A stretch of 9,572 bases of DNA. It comes from Nanoperiomorbus sp963544155. Its GTDB lineage: Bacteria; Patescibacteriota; Saccharimonadia; Saccharimonadales; Saccharimonadaceae. The position numbers and the translations under genes are program-made. Below the pieces are notes generated by a model. That model searched no databases. It was not told the DNA's origin and saw only the letters and a list, made by a program, of their open reading frames with translations. The DNA is taken from positions 1-9,572 of the forward strand of contig CAUUDW010000017.1 in assembly GCA_963544155.1 (NCBI GenBank). Direction: 5' to 3'. Of the stretch, positions 1-6,567 are shown in pieces. How positions within the stretch are numbered: the stretch's first letter is position 1; each line of letters opens with the position of its first letter.

Positions 1-130
1 CTGCTACAATACAGTCAGCGGAACTCGAAAGTCCAGAATGTAGTGAGTTAGTACAGTATTATAGCCTAGTTCAACAAGTTATGATAATATCTAAGTAGGA
101 TAAATAAGAGAAACCTCTGGAGATAAACAC
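1..130. other. Upstream region of the RCC1-like gene
   Basis: No gene is supported here. The stretch holds a possible extended -10 at the very edge (TGCTACAAT, 2-10, plus strand), a small imperfect hairpin at 20-34 (arms GG(A)ACT and AGTCC around CGAA), and the more convincing promoter of the next gene at 82-90. It may be the tail of a longer intergenic region cut by the window edge. Confidence 0.5.
82..90 (+). promoter_or_regulatory. Extended -10 promoter of the RCC1-like gene
   Basis: TGA followed by TAATAT matches the TGN-TANNAT pattern seen before four other genes in this window. No good -35 hexamer lies 16-18 nt upstream. A start near 97 would give a leader of about 34 nt. A GGAG ribosome binding site at 119-122 sits 8 nt before the ATG at 131. 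Confidence 0.5.
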
Positions 131-1660
131 ATGCATCAAAATAACCAACGAAAAGTCATGAAAGTAGCTCTACCCAGGGTGCTACTCGCCATCAGTCTGC
201 CCATCATCAGCTTATTCACCCCAGTCACTGCCGTTGCCCAGCCGACTTATACCACTCAGGCGGATCCGATAGCTCAGATGATTCACGTATCGGCACTAAG
301 TATGAGCGGTCGAGGCTCTTATCGACCACATAGTGAACTGGTGAAACCTTGGGGGCAGCAACTACGGCGAGATAACGAATATGCCGCTACAACAATCGTC
401 CTGACTAAGAGCGGTAAAGTCTACACCTGGGGAAACAATATCTCCGGACATGTTGGTAATGGTACAACCTGTACTCTATCTGACCCCGGTCAATACAATA
501 AAAAGCCACCTTGCTACTATGACCAACCGCAAGACATCACCAAGTACTTCGGTGGCGACAGAGTCGTTAAGCTGACCGGCAAGCTCGGCACTGTAGTCGC
601 TTTTACTGATTCAGGCAAGATGTATTATTGGGGCCACGAATGGAGTCCGGAATTAGAAAAATATATACATTTTAACCGACCGACGAAACTGGACGCACTG
701 TCGCCTTATCATGTTACTGATTTTAGCGGAAGTCGTGATTATTACACCCCTTTCCTCGTTAATGACAACTGGTATGCCTATAATAGTAGTACTATATTCT
801 CTATCGGCAGCCATGCTCCTTTTTCCTTTATTGATGACGCCAAACATATCATTAAGCCCAATCTGAATGGCGCCACCATTAGACAAATTGACCGTGTCAG
901 CCATCAACACAAGCCGAATAAAGATGGTATCTATGTTTTGACTTCCAAGAACAAGTTGCTCCGCATCAAGCCTGACGGCACTATAGTTGAAATTACTAAC
1001 GATAAGATCAAGAGCCGAGGTGGCATTAAACAGATTTATGGCAACTATGCCATTGATCATCAAGGCGGACTATGGTTCTATGGTCACGGTGATGATATTG
1101 ACCCCATAATACAAGATATGTCGCAAAGATCATCTAAGCCCTTGCCCGTCGTACGTGAGATTATCAACAACACCCATGAATACCATACCGCGTCTATAGT
1201 TGTACGTAGCAGTACAGACAATCATATCTACAGTATCGAGGATTGGCGGGATTTCTCAGGAGGCAGTCCTGTTATGAAAATCGATACATTCGATTCCACC
1301 ACTTTAATCGGTCAACAGAGAGTACGGTTATTTAGCGGTATGATTGAGCCGTCAAACCGTGGTTTTAGTCAAGAACTGAACGGATATTATGATTACTCTT
1401 TTGTCACAGAAGATGCACCTGACACCGTTTGCACCGGGCTTAGAGGAGTAGCAGATATTGCCGCCGGAGGTGGAGAGACCAATCCCCCGCTAGAGACTAC
1501 TCAGCTGGTTAACGGTGTTCTCCCTACTACCTGTGTTAAGATGCCACCGGTCACGGTCCCGGTTCCTGCACCTGCGTCGACGCCGGCTCAGCCGGCACCC
1601 GGTGCTCCTGACTTCACAGCCAAGCGCAATAGCCTCCGAGCGCCCAATACCGGCATTTAG
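131..1660 (+). CDS. Secreted RCC1-like beta-propeller protein with Pro-rich C-terminal tail
   Basis: A 509-residue exported protein. Residues 10-36 are a classic signal peptide (basic start, hydrophobic core, predicted cut after AVA at 36). The body shows divergent RCC1/BNR-like strands of the form 'hhhhTxxGKVYxWGxN': residues 87-113 (TKSGKVYTWGNN), 153-171 (TDSGKMYYWGHE), 264-284, and 300-322 (GGLWFYGHG). These are typical of seven-bladed propellers, though full blades cannot be counted by eye. Four cysteines (114, 128, 434, 468) could form two disulfides outside the cell. Residues 472-493 are a Pro/Ala/Val linker and the chain ends APNTGI, which resembles a sortase pentapeptide but has no hydrophobic helix or basic tail after it. 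The gene stands alone on this strand with its own promoter and a GGAG site 8 nt before ATG, and converges on the glycosylase gene. A role as a surface or secreted binding protein is inference; no enzyme motif is visible. Confidence 0.75.
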   Translation: MHQNNQRKVMKVALPRVLLAISLPIISLFTPVTAVAQPTYTTQADPIAQMIHVSALSMSGRGSYRPHSELVKPWGQQLRRDNEYAATTIVLTKSGKVYTWGNNISGHVGNGTTCTLSDPGQYNKKPPCYYDQPQDITKYFGGDRVVKLTGKLGTVVAFTDSGKMYYWGHEWSPELEKYIHFNRPTKLDALSPYHVTDFSGSRDYYTPFLVNDNWYAYNSSTIFSIGSHAPFSFIDDAKHIIKPNLNGATIRQIDRVSHQHKPNKDGIYVLTSKNKLLRIKPDGTIVEITNDKIKSRGGIKQIYGNYAIDHQGGLWFYGHGDDIDPIIQDMSQRSSKPLPVVREIINNTHEYHTASIVVRSSTDNHIYSIEDWRDFSGGSPVMKIDTFDSTTLIGQQRVRLFSGMIEPSNRGFSQELNGYYDYSFVTEDAPDTVCTGLRGVADIAAGGGETNPPLETTQLVNGVLPTTCVKMPPVTVPVPAPASTPAQPAPGAPDFTAKRNSLRAPNTGI

Positions 1661-1672
1661 TCGGAGTAAACC

Positions 1673-1686
1673 CCGAACCAATTCGG
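1673..1686. terminator. Small hairpin between convergent genes
   Basis: CCGAA (1673-1677) and TTCGG (1682-1686) pair around a CCAA loop. The hairpin fills the 26-nt gap between the stop of the RCC1-like gene (1660) and the stop of the glycosylase gene (1687), so it could act in both directions. The stem is only 5 bp and no U-tract follows on either strand, so terminator function is weakly supported. Confidence 0.25.
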
Positions 1687-2268
1687 CTAGTCTAGTAGCG
1701 GCTTGATCTTCCGGAAGTCGTCGAGCAGAGTCTGGCGCATTGCCCCGTTATAGAGAGCTGCCGCCGGATGATAGAGCGGCAATACTTGCCACAAGTATGT
1801 CTGACCGTCTCGGTGTAAACGAACCTGACGTAAACGACCATGGTCCTGCGATATCTTACCCTCCGGTATGAAGCAATTCATGGCATGTCGCCCCAGAGTA
1901 ACGATGACTCTAGGGTCGATAATGGCTAATTGACGCATCAGATAAGGCCAGAAGGCACGTTTCTCCTCGGGTAGAGGATCACGATTGCCCGGCGGACGGT
2001 ATTTAACGATATTGGTGATATAGACTTGGCTTCGCTCCAGCCCGATGCTGGCCAGCATCTCGTCCAGAAACTTGCCTGACGCCCCGACAAAGGGTTTACC
2101 CTGCAAATCTTCTTGTTTACCCGGTGCTTCACCGACAAAAACTATCTGACTGCCGGGGTCACCATCACCGATCACTAGCTGAGTCGCTTGACCGGCCAGC
2201 TCGGCGCACACCCCATCCGCAATGATCTGCTCGGCTAGCTGATCTATTTGCCGTTTCCGAGATTCCAC
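1687..2268 (-). CDS. Family 4-type uracil-DNA glycosylase lacking most Fe-S cysteines
   Basis: A 193-residue uracil-DNA glycosylase of the family 4 (UdgA/SPO1-polymerase-like) type, which removes uracil from DNA to start base-excision repair in the cytoplasm. Family signatures are clear: GEAPGKQED (46-54) with GKPFVGASGKFLD (57-69), YITNIVKYRPPGNRDP (83-98), DPRVIVTLG (118-126) and the HPAA motif (167-170). Length is normal. Family members usually bind a 4Fe-4S cluster through CxxC near the N-terminus, a Cys just before RPPGNR, and a Cys in 'ACxP(F/Y)L'. Here only C21 remains; the other positions are non-Cys (L24 or nearby), Y90 and F106. The start is GTG (MESRKRQ), placed one expected transcription-start distance below a perfect extended -10, implying a leaderless mRNA; no ribosome binding site precedes it. 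An internal GTG at residue 20 is a less likely start. Activity without the cluster is unproven. Confidence 0.88.
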   Translation of the reverse strand: MESRKRQIDQLAEQIIADGVCAELAGQATQLVIGDGDPGSQIVFVGEAPGKQEDLQGKPFVGASGKFLDEMLASIGLERSQVYITNIVKYRPPGNRDPLPEEKRAFWPYLMRQLAIIDPRVIVTLGRHAMNCFIPEGKISQDHGRLRQVRLHRDGQTYLWQVLPLYHPAAALYNGAMRQTLLDDFRKIKPLLD

Positions 2269-2274
2269 GGCTTC

Positions 2275-2283
2275 ATTATAACA
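2275..2283 (-). promoter_or_regulatory. Extended -10 promoter of the glycosylase gene
   Basis: On the minus strand the sequence is TGT-TATAAT, a full consensus extended -10. The distance from the last T to the G of the GTG start (2268) is 7 nt, so the first transcribed base would be the start codon itself. The TG of the element is the last part of the terminator's 3' arm (2281-2313), so terminator and promoter share bases. No -35 match is visible. Confidence 0.65.
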
Positions 2284-2313
2284 AAACTACCCCGCCTTAG
2301 GGGGTAGTTTTGT
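2281..2313 (-). terminator. Strong intrinsic terminator after the membrane-protein gene
   Basis: A perfect 13-bp inverted repeat: ACAAAACTACCCC (2281-2293) and GGGGTAGTTTTGT (2301-2313) around a 7-nt loop. It begins 21 nt past the membrane-protein stop. The stem is GC-rich in its upper half and A/U-rich at its base, and the minus strand reads GTTTTGTTAT on exit, the usual layout of a rho-independent terminator. Because the base is A-tract/T-tract symmetric it could also fold and stop plus-strand transcripts. Confidence 0.85.
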
Positions 2314-2334
2314 CGCTTCCTCGCTAGGCTACAG

Positions 2335-3249
2335 CTAATCTTTCAGGGTCTTCTTATATAGATAGCTGCTCAGACTGGAGAATGAACTCGAGTAGTTAGC
2401 ATCTCTCAGCGACGACACCATCTTGATCACTGACGATCTGACCACCGAGTTAGCTTTGGTGAATTTACTAAATGATTTACTGAAGTCGCTATAATTGACC
2501 TTCTCGTCATTAGCTAGCTTCTTGTAGTAATCCGCATAAGCCTGGGCTGCCTCAGCCAGTTCTTTCACGCCGTCCGCCAGCTCTTGATCACCTTTGATCT
2601 TGGCATCCTTGGCTATTGAGACCACCTGCTGGTAGCTATTGGAACGCTCCCTATAGTAAGCATCGGTACCCGCACTCGCCTTGATATTGTAGGGTTTGCG
2701 CATGGCGATGTAGATGGGGACTACCTCGTTCATCTTGTCCATCACCTCTTTTGTCTTGCCGGAGTACTTGTCAAACTCACCCTTAAACTTGTCAAATTTC
2801 TCTTTACTATCCTTGTCTTTCTCGATAGCTTTCATCTTACCCAGCTCGGTGATGGCTTTATCGGCGCTCTTTATCTGGCTCTTGGCCTTGTCAACCATCT
2901 CGTGATACTTGTCAGCCGTCAGATCAGAGGTGCCGGATAACGATATGCCCTTATTATCGTCGATCTTCTCCTTGATATTATTTAGAGTATCATAGGCCTC
3001 GCTATAGTCTTTGGTGGTGACTTTATTTAAGTTAATGAAAACGATCACTCCAACTATCACCAGAATCAGCACTACTACCGCCGAAACGATGCCGATGATC
3101 AGCTTCTTATTGGACTTACCTGATTTCTTAGGCTCATTACTCGCCTTGTCCTCATCAAACGGTGAGACAGGCTTGTCTTTGCTGACCTTGTCTGACGAAG
3201 CTTTACTCTTACTCGCTTGGCTGTCAAACGGGTTTACACTCTCGCTCAT
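2335..3249 (-). CDS. Single-pass membrane protein with Ser/Lys-rich N-terminus, function unknown
   Basis: A 304-residue protein I cannot assign to a named family. The first 49 residues are hydrophilic (Ser, Lys, Asp) and contain two similar short motifs, VNPFDS (5-10) and VSPFDED (28-34). A single strong transmembrane helix spans about residues 50-74 (LIIGIVSAVVVLILVIVGVI), preceded by a lysine cluster, which predicts an inside-out orientation: N-terminus in the cytoplasm, the rest outside. Residues 80-300 are highly charged and predicted mostly helical, with Lys/Asp/Glu-rich segments that could form helical bundles or short coiled coils (108-172, 205-245); the end is Ser/Tyr-rich. No cysteines and no catalytic motif are visible. 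An AAGGAGG ribosome binding site lies 8 nt before ATG. It has its own extended -10 (3276-3284) and its own terminator, so it is a one-gene unit. Confidence 0.8.
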   Translation of the reverse strand: MSESVNPFDSQASKSKASSDKVSKDKPVSPFDEDKASNEPKKSGKSNKKLIIGIVSAVVVLILVIVGVIVFINLNKVTTKDYSEAYDTLNNIKEKIDDNKGISLSGTSDLTADKYHEMVDKAKSQIKSADKAITELGKMKAIEKDKDSKEKFDKFKGEFDKYSGKTKEVMDKMNEVVPIYIAMRKPYNIKASAGTDAYYRERSNSYQQVVSIAKDAKIKGDQELADGVKELAEAAQAYADYYKKLANDEKVNYSDFSKSFSKFTKANSVVRSSVIKMVSSLRDANYSSSFSSLSSYLYKKTLKD

Positions 3250-3256
3250 TAAATCT

Positions 3257-3265
3257 ACCTCCTTT
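3257..3265 (-). promoter_or_regulatory. Strong ribosome binding site of the membrane-protein gene
   Basis: The minus strand reads AAAGGAGGT, close to the full anti-16S complement, with 8 nt between the AGGAGG core and the ATG at 3249. It is the strongest ribosome binding site in the window and fixes the start codon. Confidence 0.75.
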
Positions 3266-3275
3266 TTCTATAATC

Positions 3276-3284
3276 ATCATAGCA
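3276..3284 (-). promoter_or_regulatory. Extended -10 promoter of the membrane-protein gene
   Basis: TGC-TATGAT on the minus strand, in the context GGTTATGCTA, which is shared with the promoter upstream of the DHH-like gene (9441-9449). The expected start near 3269 gives a leader of about 20 nt that contains the AAGGAGG site. No convincing -35 box. Confidence 0.55.
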
Positions 3285-3429
3285 TAACCAAGTGTGACTC
3301 GGCGAAGCCGCCGCCTTATCTCATAGTTAAGGCTAGTCGTTAGCCCATAAGTCAGGTTACCCACCTCGTAGATCCATCAATGGCTCCGGCTGGAATGAGA
3401 GTTAAATTATACATTACCGGGTCATATCC

Positions 3430-3454
3430 TCTACTATAAAGCTACTATAAAGTT
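3430..3454. repeat. 25-bp direct repeat, copy A (two 11-bp units)
   Basis: Contains two head-to-tail copies of CTACTATAAAG, flanked by T and TT. Identical to copy B at 3496-3520; the copies start 66 nt apart. Identity ends sharply on both sides (C versus G upstream, T versus C downstream). Confidence 0.9.
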
Positions 3455-3459
3455 TTTTA

Positions 3460-3474
3460 GGGCTAAAATAGCCC
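3460..3474. other. Perfect hairpin between the repeat copies
   Basis: GGGCTA (3460-3465) and TAGCCC (3469-3474) pair around AAA. On the minus transcript the loop is UUU and the stem is followed by UAAAAAAC rather than a U-tract, so it is not a standard terminator for the dehydrogenase; it could be a 3'-end stability element. Confidence 0.5.
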
Positions 3475-3495
3475 AGCTCACATCTGTAAAATCAG

Positions 3496-3520
3496 TCTAC
3501 TATAAAGCTACTATAAAGTT
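3496..3520. repeat. 25-bp direct repeat, copy B (two 11-bp units)
   Basis: Second exact copy of the 25-bp repeat, again two tandem CTACTATAAAG units. It ends 21 nt before the dehydrogenase stop codon, so on the minus strand it lies in the 3' untranslated region of the pnp-dehydrogenase transcript. Confidence 0.9.
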
Positions 3521-3541
3521 CTTATGCTTAGAAAGGGCTCT

Positions 3542-4324
3542 CTAATGTCTGTAATTCTTAGTTCTTAGGTACGCTCTGGTGAACTGTCGACGCCAAGCCC
3601 TCGGTCCATGTGTCAAGCACCAGATGATTAGTCGCCAACGCCGAGTCGGTACCACCAGGCTTTTACCTCGCTGTACCGCCCGCAGTGTCTCGCTAACTAC
3701 CTGCTCCGGTCGGACATAGAGCCATTCAGGAATCGCTGGCTCTGCCAGCCCCGCTACACTATGAAAGTTGGTGTGCATCCAGGCCGGACAGACGGCCGTG
3801 GCCGTCACCCCCGTCCCTTCTAATTCCAGCGTCAGACTCTGAGTATAGGTCAGTACGTAGCTCTTGATCGCCGAGTAGTTCCCGGTATAGGTCCAAGCCG
3901 CCGTACTGGCGATATTGACGATATGCCCCTGCCCCGCCTTGATCATTGGTTGGACAGCAGCTGAGCTAAAGAGCAGCGTATTAAGCGCCATGACATTGAC
4001 GGCGTTTTGCTGTAGGCGACGTATCCGCTCGCCACCATCTCCGGCTCGAAAATGAGTAGCAAAGCCGGCGTTATTGACGAGGTAAAGAAGATCCTTAGTT
4101 TTGCTGATGACTTTGGCGATGATCTCAGCATTATCCGGATCAGCCAGGTCAATAGCGATCGGCTCAACTGCGACATGATGACGCTCAGCTAGGTCACGAC
4201 AGACCTGTTTGAGCCTAGCTTTATCCCGAGCGATCAAGATCAGGTCTAGTCCCTGCTCGGCTAGCGCTTCAGCGAAGAGCAGCCCCAGCCCGGCACTACC
4301 GCCCGTGATTATCGCTGTTGCCAC
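3542..4324 (-). CDS. Short-chain dehydrogenase/reductase (SDR)
   Basis: A 260-residue classical-type SDR, an NAD(P)H-dependent oxidoreductase of unknown substrate. The Rossmann signature TGGSAGLG is at 7-14, followed by RD at 33-34, which favours NADP(H). D59 (in DLAD) is the adenine-binding acidic residue, NNAG is at 84-87, and N110 is the likely structural Asn. The catalytic set is S140 (IVNIAS) with Y150-SAI-K154. Ser and Tyr are only 10 residues apart, whereas about 13 is usual, so a three-residue shortening of that loop is likely. CPAW (180s) replaces the usual PG after the active site. The C-terminus is basic and aromatic (RRWRLIIWCLTHGPRAWRR) and may touch the membrane. GTG start with AAGGAG 6 nt upstream. 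It begins 16 nt after the pnp stop, so it is probably co-transcribed with pnp; no functional link is known to me. Confidence 0.85.
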   Translation of the reverse strand: MATAIITGGSAGLGLLFAEALAEQGLDLILIARDKARLKQVCRDLAERHHVAVEPIAIDLADPDNAEIIAKVISKTKDLLYLVNNAGFATHFRAGDGGERIRRLQQNAVNVMALNTLLFSSAAVQPMIKAGQGHIVNIASTAAWTYTGNYSAIKSYVLTYTQSLTLELEGTGVTATAVCPAWMHTNFHSVAGLAEPAIPEWLYVRPEQVVSETLRAVQRGKSLVVPTRRWRLIIWCLTHGPRAWRRQFTRAYLRTKNYRH

Positions 4325-4340
4325 CCTTCACTCCTTCCGC

Positions 4341-6467
4341 TCAAATATCCTGTTTGACGCCTAGCATGGTCAAGCTGAGGCGACCCTTATCGTCTATCAG
4401 CGTTAGCTTGACCCTCACTTTCTGACCAACCTTTAGGACCTCGTCAGGGCTACTAATCCGACGTTCAGCGATCTTGCTGACATGGAGCATGCCATCCACT
4501 CCGGGCAAGATATTAATAAATGCGCCAAAGTCCTTCAAGCCGACTACTGTACCGGTATAGACCTTGCCGACTTCCGGCTCCTCGACCAGCCCCTTAACCC
4601 AATCAATCGCCCGCTGCATCTTCTCGCCATCGGTACTGGCAAAGGTGACCAGTCCGCTCTCATCAATATCTATCTCGACACCGGTCTCGCTAGTGATCTT
4701 GTTGATCGTTTCACCACCCTTACCGATGATTGAGCCGATCTTATCCGGATTAACCAGTAGCTTCTCAATTCTCGGTGCATAGGGTGACAGTTCAGCCCTT
4801 GGCTCAGCGATAGTCCGGAGCATGTGAGTCAAGATCTTAGCTCGCCCCTGCTTGGCCTGCTTTAGGGCATCTCGCAAGATATCTACCGGCAAACCATGCA
4901 CTTTCATATCCATCTGCAAGGCAGTGATACCCTCGGTAGTACCGGTACACTTAAAGTCCATATCACCGGCAAAATCTTCCTGGTCAGCTAAGTCAGTCAG
5001 TACGAAGTGCCGATCACCGTCAACGATCAACCCCATCGCCACGCCTGAGACCGGGCGCTTGAGCGGTACGCCGGCGTCCATCAGCGCCAGACAGGACGAG
5101 CAAGTGGCAGCCATCGAGGTCGAGCCGTTCTGAGACATGATCTCGGTGACCGACCGGATCGCATAGGGGAAGTCTTCTTTGTCCGGTAGCATCGGTAGAA
5201 GAGCCCGTTCCGCCAGGTAACCATGTCCCACTTCCCGTCGACCGGGTGCACCCAGCCGCTTGATCTCGCCCACTGTATAGCCCGGGGCGTTATAGTGATG
5301 CATGTAGCGTCGCTCACCATCAGTCACCTCCATAGTATCAACCAGCTGAGCATAAGATAGCGGCGCCAGGGTCACGATATTTAATGCCTGGGTCAAACCC
5401 CTGGTAAATAGTGACGAGCCATGAGTGCGAGGTAATAAATGAACCTCAGACGACAGCGGCCTAATCTCGTCAAGCCGGCGTCCATCCGGCCTGACACCTC
5501 GCTCAATGATGCCTTGGCGAACGTTTTGATGCATCACCTTATCAAAAGCATCGAGATAATCGGCTTGCCGCTCCGGCCAGGTCGCCTCGTCGTAGTCTGC
5601 TTGGAAATGCTCCAGCATCGCCTGCTTGATCTCGGCAATCCGAGGGTTGCGCTCGGCGTAAGTAACCCGCAGATCATCGGTTAGCTTGTCAGATAAGTAG
5701 ATCTCAACTTGCTCAGCGATCTGCTCATCCGGTGTAACCGGCTGATAGCTCTGCGCTTCAGGCTGAACTAAGTCACGTAGCTCCAGCTGGAGATCCAGAG
5801 CAGGCTTGATCTGCTCCAGCGCCCAAGCAAAAGCATCTGCCAGGGTATCTTCACTCACTTCATTGGCGCCGGCCTCGACCATCATCACTTTATCGGTCTT
5901 GCCCGCCACGAATAGATCCAGCCGGCTCTGCTCCAGCTCACTCCGGCTCATAAAGGCACGGAAGTTATCCTGCTCATCCAGCCCAATCCTCAGCCCGGCA
6001 ATTGGTCCATCGAAAGGCACACCGGTCAACATCAGAGCAGCCGAGGCGGCCAGCATTGCCACTGCATCAGGGCGAAAAGCCGGATCCATCGACAGTACGG
6101 TGGTCACCACCTGACATTCATTACGATAACCCTTCGGGAAGAGCGGACGGATCGGGCGATCAATCAGGCGACCGATCAGGATCGCCTCATCGGAAGGACG
6201 CCCCTCTCGCTTGATAAAGCGTGAACTACTAATCTTACCCGAGGCATAATACTTCTCTTCGTAATCAATTGACAGCGGAAAATAGTCGAGGTTGGGATTA
6301 ACTTCGCCACTATCAGCTATCCCCAGCACCACCGTGTCACCATAGCGGACAATCACGCTGGCTGTCGTACGAAAGCCAACCTTATTAACTTCCATCGAGA
6401 GCTCTCGCCCTAACCAGTCTGTCGATACCCGAATGATATCTTTACCGGTCTGTATAACTTTCGTCAT
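4341..6467 (-). CDS. pnp: Polyribonucleotide nucleotidyltransferase (PNPase)
   Basis: A 708-residue PNPase, the 3'-5' phosphorolytic exoribonuclease that degrades mRNA using phosphate and releases nucleoside diphosphates, normally as a cytoplasmic trimer. Length is close to the E. coli protein (711). Domains in order: first RNase PH domain (about 10-230), helical linker (about 240-320), second RNase PH domain (about 325-555) with GRRLDEIRPLS (329-340), the NAPGYTVGEIKRLGAPGRREVGHG segment in two parts (393-415) and the catalytic GDMDFK..GT (501-510); KH domain (about 565-625) with the IGKG loop at 581-584; S1 domain (about 634-702) ending RLSLTMLG. All key motifs are intact, so it should be active. 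ATG start with AGGAG 8 nt upstream. Its own promoter (6568-6576) and a long foldable leader suggest autoregulation of the kind known for enterobacterial pnp, which is an analogy, not shown here. The SDR gene follows in the same operon. Confidence 0.98.
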   Translation of the reverse strand: MTKVIQTGKDIIRVSTDWLGRELSMEVNKVGFRTTASVIVRYGDTVVLGIADSGEVNPNLDYFPLSIDYEEKYYASGKISSSRFIKREGRPSDEAILIGRLIDRPIRPLFPKGYRNECQVVTTVLSMDPAFRPDAVAMLAASAALMLTGVPFDGPIAGLRIGLDEQDNFRAFMSRSELEQSRLDLFVAGKTDKVMMVEAGANEVSEDTLADAFAWALEQIKPALDLQLELRDLVQPEAQSYQPVTPDEQIAEQVEIYLSDKLTDDLRVTYAERNPRIAEIKQAMLEHFQADYDEATWPERQADYLDAFDKVMHQNVRQGIIERGVRPDGRRLDEIRPLSSEVHLLPRTHGSSLFTRGLTQALNIVTLAPLSYAQLVDTMEVTDGERRYMHHYNAPGYTVGEIKRLGAPGRREVGHGYLAERALLPMLPDKEDFPYAIRSVTEIMSQNGSTSMAATCSSCLALMDAGVPLKRPVSGVAMGLIVDGDRHFVLTDLADQEDFAGDMDFKCTGTTEGITALQMDMKVHGLPVDILRDALKQAKQGRAKILTHMLRTIAEPRAELSPYAPRIEKLLVNPDKIGSIIGKGGETINKITSETGVEIDIDESGLVTFASTDGEKMQRAIDWVKGLVEEPEVGKVYTGTVVGLKDFGAFINILPGVDGMLHVSKIAERRISSPDEVLKVGQKVRVKLTLIDDKGRLSLTMLGVKQDI

Positions 6468-6481
6468 ATATTCTTCTCCTA

Positions 6482-6547
6482 GTGTTGGTAGCGGGCACAG
6501 GAACGCCGGCTAAAAATAGGCCTCGTTACCATGTTCACCGCCAACAC
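6482..6547 (-). promoter_or_regulatory. Long imperfect stem-loop in the pnp leader
   Basis: GTGTTGG (6482-6488) pairs perfectly with CCAACAC (6541-6547) and continues with CGG/CCG after a 3-nt bulge. Inside, GGAACG and CGTTACC pair with one bulge, and GGCTA/TAGGCC pair near the top around an A/U-rich loop. The structure lies wholly within the predicted 5' leader, ending just before the AGGAG site at 6476-6480. It resembles in layout, not in sequence, the RNase III-cleaved leader hairpin of E. coli pnp. Confidence 0.5.
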
Positions 6548-6567
6548 ATGATTAACGTTACTCTCCT

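Larger units (their letters stand above)
3285..3541. other. Intergenic region with hairpins and repeats
   Basis: Between the dehydrogenase stop and the membrane-protein promoter I see no gene. It contains the two 25-bp repeat copies (3430-3454, 3496-3520), the hairpin between them (3460-3474), a 5-bp perfect inverted repeat GGCTA/TAGCC (3331-3345), a short CCAT/ATGG inverted repeat (3373-3382), and a minus-strand TATAAT (3406-3411) without the usual TGN spacing. No intrinsic terminator with a U-tract is visible for the pnp-dehydrogenase transcript. Confidence 0.6.

Noticed and set aside
653..1063. Minus-strand open frame of 136 codons inside the RCC1-like gene
   Set aside because: It lies entirely antisense to a gene with a clear signal peptide and domain pattern, has no ribosome binding site or promoter, and its protein has no recognisable features.
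1515..1706. Frameshift that would give the RCC1-like protein a sortase tail
   Set aside because: Reading past the APNTG motif in either other frame gives short polar or basic peptides, with no hydrophobic helix.
3011..3343. Plus-strand hydrophobic frame of 110 codons, possible small membrane protein or toxin
   Set aside because: Its hydrophobic residues are the reverse-complement reading of the Ser/Lys/Asp-rich N-terminus and transmembrane segment of the membrane protein, and it lacks a ribosome binding site.
3361..3412. T-box or other riboswitch upstream of the membrane protein
   Set aside because: A GGTGGGTAACC stretch recalls the T-box core, but the spacing is wrong, there is no specifier stem, and the downstream gene has no amino-acid link.
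3430..3520. CRISPR array
   Set aside because: Only two copies, the repeat is itself a tandem of 11-bp units, there is one 41-nt interval containing a hairpin, and no cas genes are present.
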